A stretch of DNA of 64,000 nt from Amborella trichopoda (taxonomy: Eukaryota; Streptophyta; Magnoliopsida; Amborellales; Amborellaceae): assembly GCF_000471905.2 (NCBI RefSeq), contig NW_006496628.1:1151395-1215394 (forward strand), read 5' to 3'. Both the position numbers and the translations under genes were made by a program. Below, piece by piece: positions 32,200 to 43,734 of this stretch (positions are counted from its first letter, which is position 1; each line of letters begins with the position of its first letter). The notes beneath the pieces are model-generated. The model saw only the letters and a program-made list of their open reading frames with translations. It was not told the origin of the DNA and made no database searches.

Positions 32200-33610
32200 T
32201 TTCAAGGCGTGTTTAAGGTCATGCCTTCGGGATTTGTGCGAAACAGTTTAACATCATATGGCCTAAATGTGCACTATGGTTTAAGTCATACTTCTGGACC
32301 ATGATGGTGATGAATGGCAGCCTTTGGATGCAATGGAATGAGTATTATGGTAGTTTGACTTACTTGGGGCGATGGCTCAAGGCTACCTATGAAAGATGGA
32401 TGATGTATAAAATGTGAGTGGACGATGGTAGTGAACTAACTTACAATGAATATACATGGAAGGATGGTTCGCCATTTTGTGAGCGCGGGTGAGACTCACT
32501 GGGAATTGAGGAATGGTGATGAAGTGAATGAACTCAGTGGAGAGGTAATGAAGGTGGCATGCGCACACTAACAGGTTGGCTAGGGAACATAAAGGCATGT
32601 GTGCGTATGTGGGGATAAGTTTATGATCAGACCTCCTAAACCTGTGCGAAGCAGTTTATTGTCATTCCAGCAGGACATGCACTATGGTTTAAGGTCACAC
32701 AGCTGCACCGCGGTTATGCAGTTTAAAGTTCTACAACTCGGACTGTGCAGTTTAAGGTGGTGCAACTAGTCCTCCGTGACAGTTTAAGGACATATAGCTC
32801 CGACCATGGTGCTAAGCCTTTTATCGTCATGCGGTCATACATCTGGACCATGGTTACGCAGTTCAAAGTCATGCAACTAGGACCATGTTGTTTAAGGTCA
32901 TGCAACTAGACTTCCACTATAGTATAAGGTCACACAGTTCGGACCATGGTGCTAAGCCTTTTATCGTCATGCAGCTAGGACGTGCGCTATGGTTTAAAGT
33001 CATACAGATGAACCATGGTTTATGCAATTTAAAGTCATGCAATTAGGACCATGCAGTCCCAGGTCATGCAACTAGACCTCCGTTACAGTTTAAGGTCATA
33101 TAGTTTTAACCATGGTGCTGAGCCTTTTATCGTCATGAGGCTAGGACGTGCACTATGGTTTAAGGTCATACAGTTGGACCGTGGTTATGCAGTTTAAAGT
33201 CGTGCAATTAGGATCATGCAGTTTACGGTCGTGCAACTAGACCTCCGCTACAATTTAAGGTCATATAGCTCGGACCATGGTGCTGAGCCTTTTATCATCA
33301 TGCAGCTAGGACGTGCATTATGCTTTAAGGTCATACAGCTGGATCATAGTTATCCAGTGACCATGTAGTTTACGGTCGTGCATCTAGACCTCCGCAGTTT
33401 AAGGTCATATAGTTCGGACCAAAGAGTTTAGGGTCGTGCATCTAAACCATCGCTATAGTTTAAGGTCATATAATTCGGACCGTGACTATGCATTTCAATG
33501 TCATGCAACTAGAACCATGTAGTTTAAGGTCGTGCAACTAGACTTTCGCTAGTTTAAAGTCATATAGTTTGGACCATGGATTTTAGGGTCATCCATCTAG
33601 ACCATAGTGT
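32200..33610. repeat. ~33-bp repeats in a ~140-166-bp higher-order array
   Basis: The basic unit is tttaaggtcatgcaactagg with an accatgg-type spacer. The marker gccttttatcgtcatg recurs at about 32814, 32956, 33121 and 33287, giving spacings of 140-166 bp. Related arrays lie at 47190-48720 (opposite orientation) and 61880-62720. Confidence 0.88.
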
Positions 33611-34500
33611 GAATCGCCAAGTAGATGGAGCTTTGTAGGGAATAGGTTTGTGGATGGTAATTCGACTCCCTAGGGATGAAATAGTTAAGGCCATAGATAA
33701 GCAGAGGGCTCAGAGGGAAATGGTGACCTGATGAAGGATGACAATCAGAGGCGGGCCTCACCAAGGTTTATGAGGGCAAGCGTACTCTCTGAGGTGAAAG
33801 ATGAGTCTAACTTCCTGGGGACGAGATAGCTTAGTGTGAGACAAATACAATGGGAATTGGAGAGGTAAAAATGATCCTAACTCCACTGGGGATAATGGGC
33901 TGTAGTATGGGTGTGACTCCTACTGGGGGATGAGGGACAGCTTCCTGAGTCCATTGGAGATGTCTCGGTTTGGGTGCAATGGCCTCAGTGTAAGTCCACT
34001 AGGGATGGCACATCACAACTTCAGCCTAGAGTAGGTGACAATAGGCTATTTGTAATACAGCCAGCACCGGGTGTAGCGATCATGGTTTCTTGCGAATGTC
34101 CAATCGGCGCTGAGCACTCAAAACACAACTGGCATTGGGTTGCTAAAAAAAAACTCAGTTGGCACGAGCCGTGACATTGTTTGAGCACAACCGATGCTAC
34201 GGTGATTTGAAACTCCCCCGGCACCGGACGACCGGCACTAGGGTTGTTTGGAATCTACCCGACGCTAAGGTGATTTGAAACTCCCCCGATGCAGGGCGAC
34301 CAGCGGTAGGGTTGTATGGAATCCACCCGTCGCTAAGTCAACCGGTGCTAAAGTGATTCAAAACTCACCTAGCGCTGGGCATGGATTGATGAGAGTTACC
34401 TCGGACCTCGATTCAAAGCCCAACCCGGTTCATCACCGCTTGGCTTCCTTTGGACACGACTGGACTTCCCAATTTGTGAGAGGCGTTTGAGGGCAGTGTA
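33611..34500. other. Non-coding upstream part of the antisense promoter block
   Basis: Contains short imperfect repeats built on accggcgct / ccggcactagggttg words (34140-34390). A related copy is at 62720-63480. No credible protein. Confidence 0.55.
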
Positions 34501-34503
34501 GTC

Positions 34504-34510
34504 TATATAA
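34504..34510 (+). promoter_or_regulatory. TATA box upstream of the antisense PMD gene
   Basis: The context gtctatataagggggtaaa matches ttctatataagggggtaaa at 63496 in copy E, and a degraded inverse, ttttttataac, at 46631 in copy D. About 30-60 bp downstream lies an A-rich ggtaaaaa(a/c)aac leader in both good copies. It is antisense to the retroelement LTR promoters. Confidence 0.65.
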
Positions 34511-35269
34511 GGGGGTAAAATCCCATTTTCTCTCAGTCTTCACCAAGGGTAAAAAAAACTTAGGCAAAAGTTTTCTGTAACAGTGAAGAGAGTGTGCCCA
34601 GTTGAAGTTCTGGCTAGCAGTGAGACTTCGCAAAAGTTTTGCAGGGAAGGTTTTTTGGCAGACAGCGGGATTCCAGCGGTTTTCGTAGGGAAGACCTTCA
34701 GCAGTCATACTTCGCCAAGAATTCGGTGAAGTTGTAAAGAAAACAGTGGGGAAAGGAGAGTTCTCTTGGGATTTTTTGGGAAACAAAAGCGATTCTGGCT
34801 GTAATTTTTTTCTGATAGAAGAAGCGGGAAATAGAACAGTGAGTATTTTCGCATGTCTTGAGAGTTTTCTAAGAATTATTTAAGGGATTTCTCGAAGGAT
34901 GCGGTAACTTATCGACATTGTTCGTGGTGTTGCCGAGGATTTTCAAGAACTTAGAGGAAGTTTGCAGGAGTTTTCGATGAGGTTCTGGTGACACTCAACG
35001 GAAAAAATATTGTAGGTTTCCGGCCGTATAGTAGAAGTTCTGGCGGAATAAGAACGGTCACATGAGGTGGGCCGTACGATTGTAAGAGGTGAACTGTCAT
35101 GGGGCAGGCATACGGTTGTAGAAGACATGGTGACGGTAAGTCATCGCTCGTGTGTCTGGTGCCGTTGAAATACGTGGTGATGGTTGTCAGTTGGCATGAC
35201 TGATTTCGAGGTGTCGCATATAGGATTTGTGACATGTGTGAGAGATTCACTCACAGCCGACACTGGCCT

Positions 35270-35530
35270 TTGAAAAGCTCCGTCGGTGTTGGATCTCGGC
35301 AATCTCAACCGGCATTGAGTGCTGAAAGACTCAACCGGTGCCAATCGTCTTCACTCAACCGGAGCTGGGTATTGGTAAGGTAAACCGCCACTGAGTGTGT
35401 GAGAAACTCAACCGGCACTGAGTGTTGGATAGACTTAAGCAACGCTTAGTGCTGAAAGACTCAATCGGCGCTGAGTGTTGAGAGACTCAAACAACGCTAA
35501 TTGTTGAACAAACACAACTAGCGCTGATCC
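35270..35530. repeat. ~33-bp tandem repeats in the leader of the PMD gene
   Basis: Repeated words gactcaaccggcactgagtg with short spacers occur about seven times with heavy divergence, just upstream of the gene start. Confidence 0.75.
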
Positions 35531-35577
35531 ATTACCTTTAACAGCTTTTTGAGAGTGAACCATTAAGTCCCTTTATA

Positions 35578-38500
35578 ATGGTTGGTTCTTCTTATCAAAT
35601 CCCTGAAGTGAAGACGCTCCCAAAGGAGGGAGAAATAAGCACTCATGATTTTGAAAGCAAGGTCTTATTCAGGGGTGAACCCATTTGGCTGACCCAGCTA
35701 GTGTGCGAACCAGAGTGGCCCCTTAGTGTCACTTTCATTACTGACCCTATTTGTTTCGAAGTGCGCAAGGGTAATGATGGCAATGTCAGTACTGAAGAAG
35801 GGATGGAACTTCTTCATTGTATGCATTGGAACATAGCTTCTGGGGAGAATTTGCCTACCTTAGGGAAGCGGATGATACAGGCAAAGGGGTTACTAGGGTG
35901 GTCAGGAAAAGGCCTTTAGATTCAAGGGGATCATCAATACCTGAAGGGATACACTTCCTGGACTGCCAAGGTATTGGTGTCATACAAAAGTACTCTTGAA
36001 CGTTCTTCACAATTAGTAACGGTCTAGTGTTCGGTCAATTACTATGACTGTTGCTCCAGTACAGTAAAGGTGTTACTTGAGACATGGAGCCAGGTAAGTA
36101 ATACTTGGCTTCTTGGTCATGGGGAAGCGGGAATATCTTTGCTAGATCTTTACTTTATTGGAGGTCTCCCGATGATCGGGGCTATGTATGACGAGTTCGT
36201 TCTCGGGAACCCAATCATATTTGGTGGCGCTAACTTGGGGGCTGAAGAGCCGTCGTCCAATCTTCAAAAGATCTTTGAAGCCTACCAGTCGATTGTCGAC
36301 CGATCTAGCAATGATAGGGTCACCTTTACAGAATGAGTGAATTTCTTTTGTGGGGATTATCCCGAGGGCAGTCAAGGTACTTCGAAGGGGAAAGGGAAAG
36401 CTGTCGCAAAGGAGACACCTCCCATATATCAACTTGAAACTGACGATGATCGTTTCTTCTTGGTTGCATACTTTGCCTTATTCTTGTCCAAATTCATATG
36501 TCCTAGTTGGGGGGATGACATTCGTTCAGGCGTACTATATGTTGCATGCGACATGGTCAGAGGGGATGAGTATGCCCTTGCTCATCCAGTCCTATGCAAT
36601 ATATATCATGGCTTGGGGGGCCATCTCCCGTGGAAAGGCCTACTAGGAAAAAGAGGGAGGAAATGGCATTGTAGGAGGAGAATCTTTTCCTGAGGATTTT
36701 AAAACCCCATTCCCTATGCATTACGTGTACGGGTAGCTAAGGGCCTATTTTCCTGACACTTATGTCAAACATTAGTGCTCAGGAAATAAATTGTTGCCCT
36801 TCTTGATGAGGATCGCGAAGTAGAAGGGCTATATTTCACACTCTAGGGCGGGCTTGGGGCCTATTTGGGAATGATTCCTTGAGCAAGAGGCAAGTCCCCT
36901 TTCCAGTCGGGAGCTTCACCGATCGTGCTTTTGTTATGAATTAGGGAAGGAACTGGACGATGCTCCCACAAGAATTAAGGAACTCACGTTCATGCTGAGC
37001 ATCAGAGGGAGGGGGGGGGGTATTTCCCCCACCGCTTCCCTCATCAGCACGGGCTTGATCAAGGCTGCCCCTTCTCGGTTTTTTTTGAAAAGTTTCGGAG
37101 TAAGGTGTAAAAGGGGAGAGTAGAAGAGCTTAGAAATTTTTGAGAGTGTTGGCTGTCGAAGCATATATGGACCGCTTGGTCCATATGTCCTGAGATGACA
37201 AAGACCATCAAATATGTGCTACCTCACTTCAATAGGAGAGGTAGAATGACCAAGGCAAACGTGAACTGGTGGAGAATCATCAATAAGGGGTATTGGGAGA
37301 AGGATCACCCTTGGAAAGGGGTGAATGGTAACTGACGCTAGGATACCCGGCAAAGGAGGCTGGCAGATGCCCGTGCTCTTGGTGCAGTATTTGTCTTAGA
37401 CTATCCCTCCAACTGGCTGGCTTTAGGGCTTCCACGAGAGATAGGAGATGGTGAGGCCTCACTAGAATTTCTTGCAATGAAGACCAAGTATAGAAGTGTC
37501 TTTGATAATCTTTGCTCGATATTCGAATGGGATGAGGGGCGACAAGTCCCTGGTTATGAGAAGCATCCACCACAAGACCTGAATACCCTAATCGGGAGCA
37601 GTCCCAAAAAAAAATTGGCAAGAGGGCCTTCTCAGGGAGGTGGATTTGAGGCAGCTGCTCCTACTCCTAGAGGGGGAAAGAAAAGAAAGCGCCCGACTGC
37701 TGCCGACACTCATGCACTGTCTCCGGTCAGTGGGCATACTCGGAGATGCAAGAGCGACAAGCTTTCCTTGACGTCAGAACCAGGAGGTAGCCCTTCCTCT
37801 TCTACTCTTTTAGGAACTCCCCGAGTATCACCCTCTGTGGTCTCTAGACCACCATTTGCTTTTCCTGAATTATTTTCTTTTTCTTCAGAAACTGAGGCAG
37901 ACGACTCCAGCTGCTCTGAGCCTACTGAATTTTCAAATCAAGAGGTGACTCTGGATCTTACGGAGGAGCCCTTGAATCCAGGGGTAGTACCTGAGTCAGA
38001 GTCGGCTCAGATGGAGACTGATGAGGATGAAGGTCCTGAGGCAACTGCTCCATATAGTGGCTCTGATGTTGATGTGGCGTCCATGCATGAGGATTTTAGT
38101 GCCCCGACCAAGGCAGGGACCATGGCTCAAGAAGAAGAGCCTGAAGTTGATGACATGCCTGAGCACCAAGAAGTTGCTACCGCCACTGTCCCAAGTCATG
38201 AAGATAAGGGGACTGAGGTCTTTGTTGCCGAGGTTCTTGCTGTTGAAGGTGAAGGCCGAATGGAGGAAGCCATTGCTAGGGATGAACTTCTTGGTGAAGG
38301 CTAAAGAGAAGAGGCAGTTCTTGAACTTGGTGATGCTGAGGTGACAATTCAGGAGGATGAAGGGCAAGGGGATCAAGTTTCTCCACAGTCCGTTGGGACA
38401 GAAGTAGAGGTTTTCCTAAGAGAGGGTTGAGACAACAAGGCTGGCATTGAAGAGATCGAGCCAATTGGGGCTAGGGCTTCCTATGAGCCTGAAGGGCAAA

Positions 38501-38817
38501 AAGCTCCAGACATTTCCCATGTTTCAGAGGAGCCAGTGGCTTAGATGGCCATTACTTCAACAAGCCCGGTCCTTGAGGTTGGGGTGTCTTCAACAGTGGT
38601 GGCCTCAACAGCACCGTCCAGGCTTGTTTTTGGTGGTGATTCTAGCATGATTGAAGGCATACTTAGAGCCGAACTTCAAGGCTTGAGGGAGCTGCCTTTC
38701 AAAGTGTTGGGAGAAGGTTTGGCCAGGCTGAGGGAGTTTGCTGCGAATATTGTCGTTGGGATGGTGTCAAAGGTGCTTTCCCATTTTGATGCAACTCTAA
38801 AGGGGTTGGAGAGCTAA
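35578..38817 (+). pseudogene. Plant mobile domain (PMD, aminotransferase-like) gene, antisense inside family-L element
   Basis: The start ATG at 35578 opens a frame reading VGSSYQIPEVKTL. Codons stay in one frame, apart from stops at 35917, about 36026 and 36334, to 36693. GEAGISLLDLYFIGGLPMIG with MYDEF matches the PMD core (xxxLFDLHxIGGLPIxGxxYDE); FLVAYFALFLSKFICPSWGD matches its downstream AYWLSRFVFPS motif. Between 36694 and 37476 frameshifts occur, with PMHYVYGWLRAYFPDTY-like sequence out of frame. From 37477 to 38817 the original frame resumes with few stops: a basic GGKKRKRP nuclear-signal-like stretch, a long acidic region and a conserved-looking C-terminus. PMD proteins are often captured by transposons; molecular role unknown. 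Confidence 0.82.
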
Positions 38818-39496
38818 CGGTCGGGAATGCTATATTATGAGGAAGAAACTAGAAGGGTGGGCTCCTTTGAAGAGTTGATCTTGCAGAGTCACGGTAACAG
38901 AATTGTTGCCCCGAGGTGTGGCTCGAGTGGGTAACCCACGAGCCTTGTGGTGTGTGGGGGGTGGAGACCATGGCGTTTCTGCCTCGAAGTGTTGAGCCTC
39001 TAAAGATAGAGACCAATAGTGCATAAATGTGGGGGGTGGCCTTATGGCGACCTACAAAAGCAATGACAACTTTCTTGCCTTTTACAGAAAGGGACTGGGT
39101 AGCATTCCGATGTACCTCAGGAACACGATTGGCAAGTGACTTTCCGGTGGCTAGGTGCATGCCGTGTGGGTCAACAAAAGTGTTGCCCGCAGGGCACCTT
39201 GGTGGAGTTTCCACCAGAGCGAAGAGATGGGGAGTGAGGGACCTTCAAGTCAACACTGGTCCAGGCTAAGATCTAGAAGCGAGACCAAGCGTATTTACTC
39301 AAGAGGATGGTCGGGAACGAAGTTGAAGGATTTGTTCCCTAGAGACACTCTCGAATATGGGCATAAGAAAATCCCTGATTCGGATAAATGGGGTACAGAA
39401 CCCAACAGCCATAATTGAATGTGAAAAGATAATGAAAGCAGAAAATAAAAGAAGAAACAAGCCAAACAAGAACGATCCGACTAAGGGGTAGTAAGT
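38818..39496. other. Non-coding 5' interior of family-L element
   Basis: Lies between the PMD gene stop and the PBS. In element orientation this is where gag would begin, but no gag motif is visible on either strand. A 121-codon minus frame (38849-39214) has no recognisable domain. Confidence 0.5.
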
Positions 39497-39513
39497 TCTA
39501 GCAGAGTCGCCAA
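39497..39513 (-). promoter_or_regulatory. Primer-binding site of nested family-L element
   Basis: The minus strand reads TTGGCGACTCTGCTAGA, two bases after the LTR end at 39516. TGGCGACTCTGCTGGGG is a PBS type familiar from Tat-lineage gypsy elements; the terminal bases have decayed. Confidence 0.75.
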
Positions 39514-39515
39514 GT

Positions 39516-42420
39516 TAGTTAGGTGCCTCGATCTCGCCCTACGGATCGTGGATGATCGGGAGCACACATCTCGGGTTTTGAGGGAAGACCCGGGACACTT
39601 ATGGGGGGAGGTGTTACTAACTGGTGAGAAAGGAATTTTAATGGTGGGTTCAGGACTTACTAAGGCTTGCTCGCATGAGCGACCTCTTAGATCACGAAGA
39701 AAGCCCCCCAGTAATGAAACTAGTTCGAAATCACCTCCCTTGGCTCGTATTCTTCTTGTTTTCCACAATCACACACATATATGGCAAAGGTTATAAGATG
39801 GGTGAGTCAGACCTCACCCTTTTTTCTTTGATGGAAGTACAAAAGCATGCACATTCAAATAGAAGAAGAGAAGAATGACGGGGGAGAGAAGAGTTCGATT
39901 GAGAGAGAGGATCAAGTTAGAGAGTAATTGGCCAGATGTGGTAGCAAAACAGGCTCGGTACCAAGATCGGCTCACGAGATCACTACTAGATGTCATCACT
40001 CGTACCGACTAGCTAAGCACGATGGTCGATTTGTCGTGGCAATAAAGTGGGCCAAGTAATCTTGGCACACCAACATTATGGCTAGACGACAGAACTTTCA
40101 TGAGAGGCTAACCTCAATCCCTCTTAGTCGAACGAAAGAATAGCATAATGGTGGTTATGGGGGTAAGAATGAGGTAAGAGAAGAAGGGAACAGACAGAGG
40201 GAGGGAGAAGAGACGAGAGGATAAAAGAGAGAGGGAAGAAATATACAGTCGCATTAAACATTACCAACTGTTTCAGAAGAGAAGAGAGAAAGCAGTCGGT
40301 GCTAGGCTTCACCGATTGTATCATATGAGAAGAGAGAAAGAGAAGAGAACCACCCGGCACTCGCTTACGCCGGTTGCAATTGGAGAGAAGAAAGGGAGAA
40401 AGATCGAGCCAGTGCATGGCTTTGCCAACTGCAACAGAAGAGAGACAAATCCAACAGGCGCTAGGCTTTACCGACTGTGATGAGAGAGAAGAGGGAAATC
40501 CAACTAGTGTTAGGGTTCGCCGATTGTTAAGGAAGAGGGGAGAGAGAAAACTCCACTCGATGCTGGGATAAAGGAGGAAGATGAGAGATAAACTCTCACC
40601 CCATGCTGAGAATGAAGGAAGAGGAGATAAAACCCCACCAAGAATTAGGATGAAGGAAGAGGAGAGATAAAACCCTACCAGGTGTTGGGATGAAGGAAGA
40701 AGAGGAGAGAGAAATCTCACCTGATGTTGAGAATGAAGGAAGAAGAGAGAGAACCCCACCCGGTGCTGAGAATTGAATAAGAGGAGAGAGAACCCCACCA
40801 GGAACTAGGAATAAAGGAATAGGAGAGAGAACCCCACTCGGCACTAGGAATGAGAGAGAGGAGAACCAACTAATGTTGGGAATGAGAAAGAGGAGAACCA
40901 ACTAGTGTTGGGAATGAGAGAGAGGAGAACTAATCGGTGCTAGGCTTGCACCAGTTGTGATGGGGGAAAGAGAGAGAAATGAGAGGAGGAGAGAGAAATA
41001 AGGGAAGAGAGCGAAAGAGGTGAGGAGAGAGAAAGAGGGGAGGAGAGAGAAAGAGAGGAGGAGAGAGAAAGTTACTTGCTCAAAGGGCATTAACCCTTTT
41101 ATTCTCTCTCCTCTCTCTCCAAAACATACTGATAGGCTCAAGCAAGATTGGAAATTTCGATTGAATGATCTTGCAGAGCCCCTTTTACAATTTAAGTTTG
41201 CATGCATATATATAATTGGGCCCAAACATGAGTGGATGCCCAAACAATACCTAAAATTGACGATAATTACAATTTAATTGAATTTAAAGAAATTCTAAAA
41301 ATGGGTGCAAACGGACAGGCCCTGCCTAACAATGTGTGAAATCCTAGAACAATCCCTCGTACTACCCGAGATCTTGTGTGATCTTCGGTGGCTGACCCGA
41401 GGTTGTTCTAATGCCCGTTTGATTGAAATATTATTGCTTTCTTGTAAGGCTCGACATGGCAATCATTTTGATACCAACTTCGAGTCATGAATCATGTTTT
41501 TGAGGCATGATCATGACACCTGAATCTTGGATGAATCTTGAAAACTTCAAATCGATCTTGTGCTCGTTCCTTGATTTTCTTCATGATTTTTCATTGAATC
41601 ACAATACGCATGCCATCACGATCACGTGGCAACACATCAAACATGATTTGGAGCCTGAACGAAGTTTTCACAACTTTTGAGTGTTGGATGAAATCTGGCC
41701 ATCCATAATATATGGAGTTTGGTCCAATGATATCCATGGACATTACGCACACAATGGAATTGGTTTCACGTCGATCTATTTCGTGAGAGTCGTGATTTGG
41801 TCCATTGAGCGAGGTGTGTCGCAGCTGAGTTTTCTGCAACTTCTCTCTAGCTTTTCTCCCTGCTCAGATATCATCTCGGGACGTACCACATATTGAAACG
41901 CTCGTCTCGTCGAGACGAACAAGCTCACAAAATTTAAGCACTTTCGACTAGGAAAAAGTGAGATATGGGCCTCAAAAGTGACTTCTTGCGACTGTAAAAA
42001 TAGTCATCTTCAATGGTATTTTGGTTCAGTGAGGCCTCACGGGAATAGTGTGCAATCTACCCCTTTTTAGTATTTTACCCATAACTTTATCCTGGAGTGT
42101 CCGATTAAGTCGAAACTTGACTCATAGGGGTTTCAACTGTGCCGGATGTAATGATAGTGGTACCACAACTGTTTGACACACCAAAATTATGGCTCTAGTT
42201 ATGGGTTCCCTTTCAAGGCTAGAGACCGATTTTGCTGCAATTTTTTCTCTGTGTTCACTACCTTAGACATATCTGATGCGACGAAACTTGACAGGTGGTC
42301 TTTTGAAGTGTTGACCAATTATGGGGCCATTCTGAGACTGTCAGGATTTTCCACTGTTTTGTAGGCTTTATTGACCTGCTCCCTACCAGGGACCAAGGTG
42401 CTGAAAAATACGTTCAAACA
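39516..42420 (-). mobile_element. Family-L 5' LTR (copy C)
   Basis: 2,905 bp. On the minus strand it begins TGTTTGAACG at 42420 and ends CCTAACTA at 39516 (CA mutated to TA). A TATA box lies at 41206-41213 next to the conserved gggcccaaacatg word. It has the same minisatellite as copy B, at about 40540-40930, with roughly nine units, which identifies B and C as the pair of one insertion. Confidence 0.9.
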
Positions 42421-42425
42421 CTAGG
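42421..42425. repeat. Target-site duplication of nested family-L element, right
   Basis: CTAGG, partner of TCAGG at 28069-28073. The next base, 42426, completes the glycine codon left open at 28072-28073. Confidence 0.65.
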
Positions 42426-43640
42426 AAACACAAAGATGTACAAGGATTTAAGGAAGACCTTCTGGTGGAGTAATATGAGGAATGATGTGGCACGATTTGT
42501 TTCTAAATGCCAAACCTGTCAATAAGTAGAAACTGAGCACCAGAGACTTGCTGGACTGTTGCAACCTTTACTTGTGATAGATTGGAAGTGGGAACATTAC
42601 TATGGACTTTGTATTTGGTTTACCAAGATCAGTCATGAGACATGATAGTGTTTGGGTTATTGTGGAATGATTAATTAAGGCTACACATTTCTTACCAATC
42701 TACACTACTTATACCCTAGATAAACTCGCTCAGTTATATGTTAAGGAAATAGTAAGGCTGCATGGAGTATCTATCAGTATTGTGTCCAACTGGGACTTTA
42801 GTTTTACTTCAAGATTTTAGAATAGTCTACAATCATCTTTGGGGATAAGACCTACCTTCAGTACTGCTTGTCATCCCCAGATTGACGGACAGTCAGAGAT
42901 GACTATTCAGACCCTAGAAGATATGTTGAGGGCCTGTGTTATGGACTTCAAAGGAAATTGGGATGATCACTTACCTTTAGTAGAATTTGCGTACAACAAC
43001 AGTTTCCTGGCATGTATTTAGATGGCACCTTTTGGGCTTTATATGGGAGGAAGTGCAAATCGCCCATTTGTTGGGATGAAGTCAGCGAAAGGAAACTTTT
43101 ACGGTCAAAATTTTTTCAAGTAACATAAGAGAAGATTGCCCGAATTTAAGAAAGGATCAAAATAGCTTAGAGTTGGCAAAAGAGTTATGCCGATATTCGC
43201 CAAAGGGACCTTGAATTTGAAGTGGGTGATCGAGTGTTCTTAAAGGTGTCACAAACGAAGGGAATTATGAGATTTGGAAAGAAAGGGAAACTAAGTCCGC
43301 GATTCATTGGACCCTTTGAGATTTTAGAAAGAATAGGAGTCATGACATACTGACTGGCCTTACCGACCGAGTAGGCCAATTTTCATGGTGTTTTTCATGT
43401 TTCATTATTAAGGAAGTATTATGATGATCCATCCCATGTTCTAAAGTATAAGTCGATCCCGATCAAGGAAGACTTAACTTATGTTGAACAGCCAATTGAG
43501 ATTCTGGACAAAAGGATTCAATTTTTGGGCAACAACGAGATTCCCTTGGTCCTTGTTTTATGATAGTATCATTCATGAGAAGAATCAACATGGGAGTTAA
43601 CAGATGAAATTCAGGCTAAGTACCCCCATTTGTTCGATTA
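42426..43640 (+). pseudogene. Tekay/Del-like chromovirus pol, second part (integrase and C-terminal chromodomain region)
   Basis: Integrase resumes with NTKMYKDLRKTFWW and FVSKCQTCQ (end of the zinc finger). The core is badly broken; a piece at 42839-43021 shows STACHPQIDGQSEMTIQTLED, where the catalytic Glu of GQSE is kept. Downstream are GDRVFLKVSQTKGIMRFGK, KLSPRFIGPFEILERIG, HVSLLRKYYDDPSHVL and a PIEILDKRIQFLGN region ending in ESTWELTDEIQAKYPHLF. These match the GPY/F motif and chromodomain-like tail of Tekay/Del elements. Confidence 0.9.
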
Positions 43641-43670
43641 AAGATTTTGACGACAAAATCCTTTTTGTTT

Positions 43671-43696
43671 TTGGGGGGAGGGGGCGGGGGGGGCAA
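43671..43696 (+). promoter_or_regulatory. Polypurine tract of the chromovirus
   Basis: A long G-run, ttggggggaggggg with a single C interruption and ending ggggcaa, sits directly before the LTR start TGTAAGGACC at 43697. Confidence 0.85.
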
Positions 43697-43734
43697 TGTA
43701 AGGACCAAGTACTGTCGACTAGGACCTAGAAGGA

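Larger units (their letters stand above)
28074..42420 (-). mobile_element. Complete nested family-L LTR retrotransposon, gag/pol-less, with antisense PMD gene
   Basis: This 14,347-bp element lies on the minus strand. In its own orientation: 5' LTR 42420-39516, PBS 39513-39497, non-coding 39496-38818, antisense PMD pseudogene 38817-35578, antisense promoter block with tandem arrays 35577-31056, PPT 31055-31039, 3' LTR 31038-28074. I find no gag, protease, RT or integrase on either strand. It therefore fits a large retrotransposon derivative (LARD). PBS type, antisense extra ORF and variable 3' arrays are traits known from the Tat lineage; mobilisation by a Tat element is inferred. Confidence 0.9.

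Noticed and set aside
32200..33610. Centromeric satellite array
   Set aside because: The ~165-bp period is suggestive, but the array is short, heterogeneous and recurs at a fixed place inside family-L copies.
38849..39214. 121-codon minus ORF as a possible gag start in the family-L element
   Set aside because: No capsid or zinc-knuckle motif and no continuation; too weak to call.
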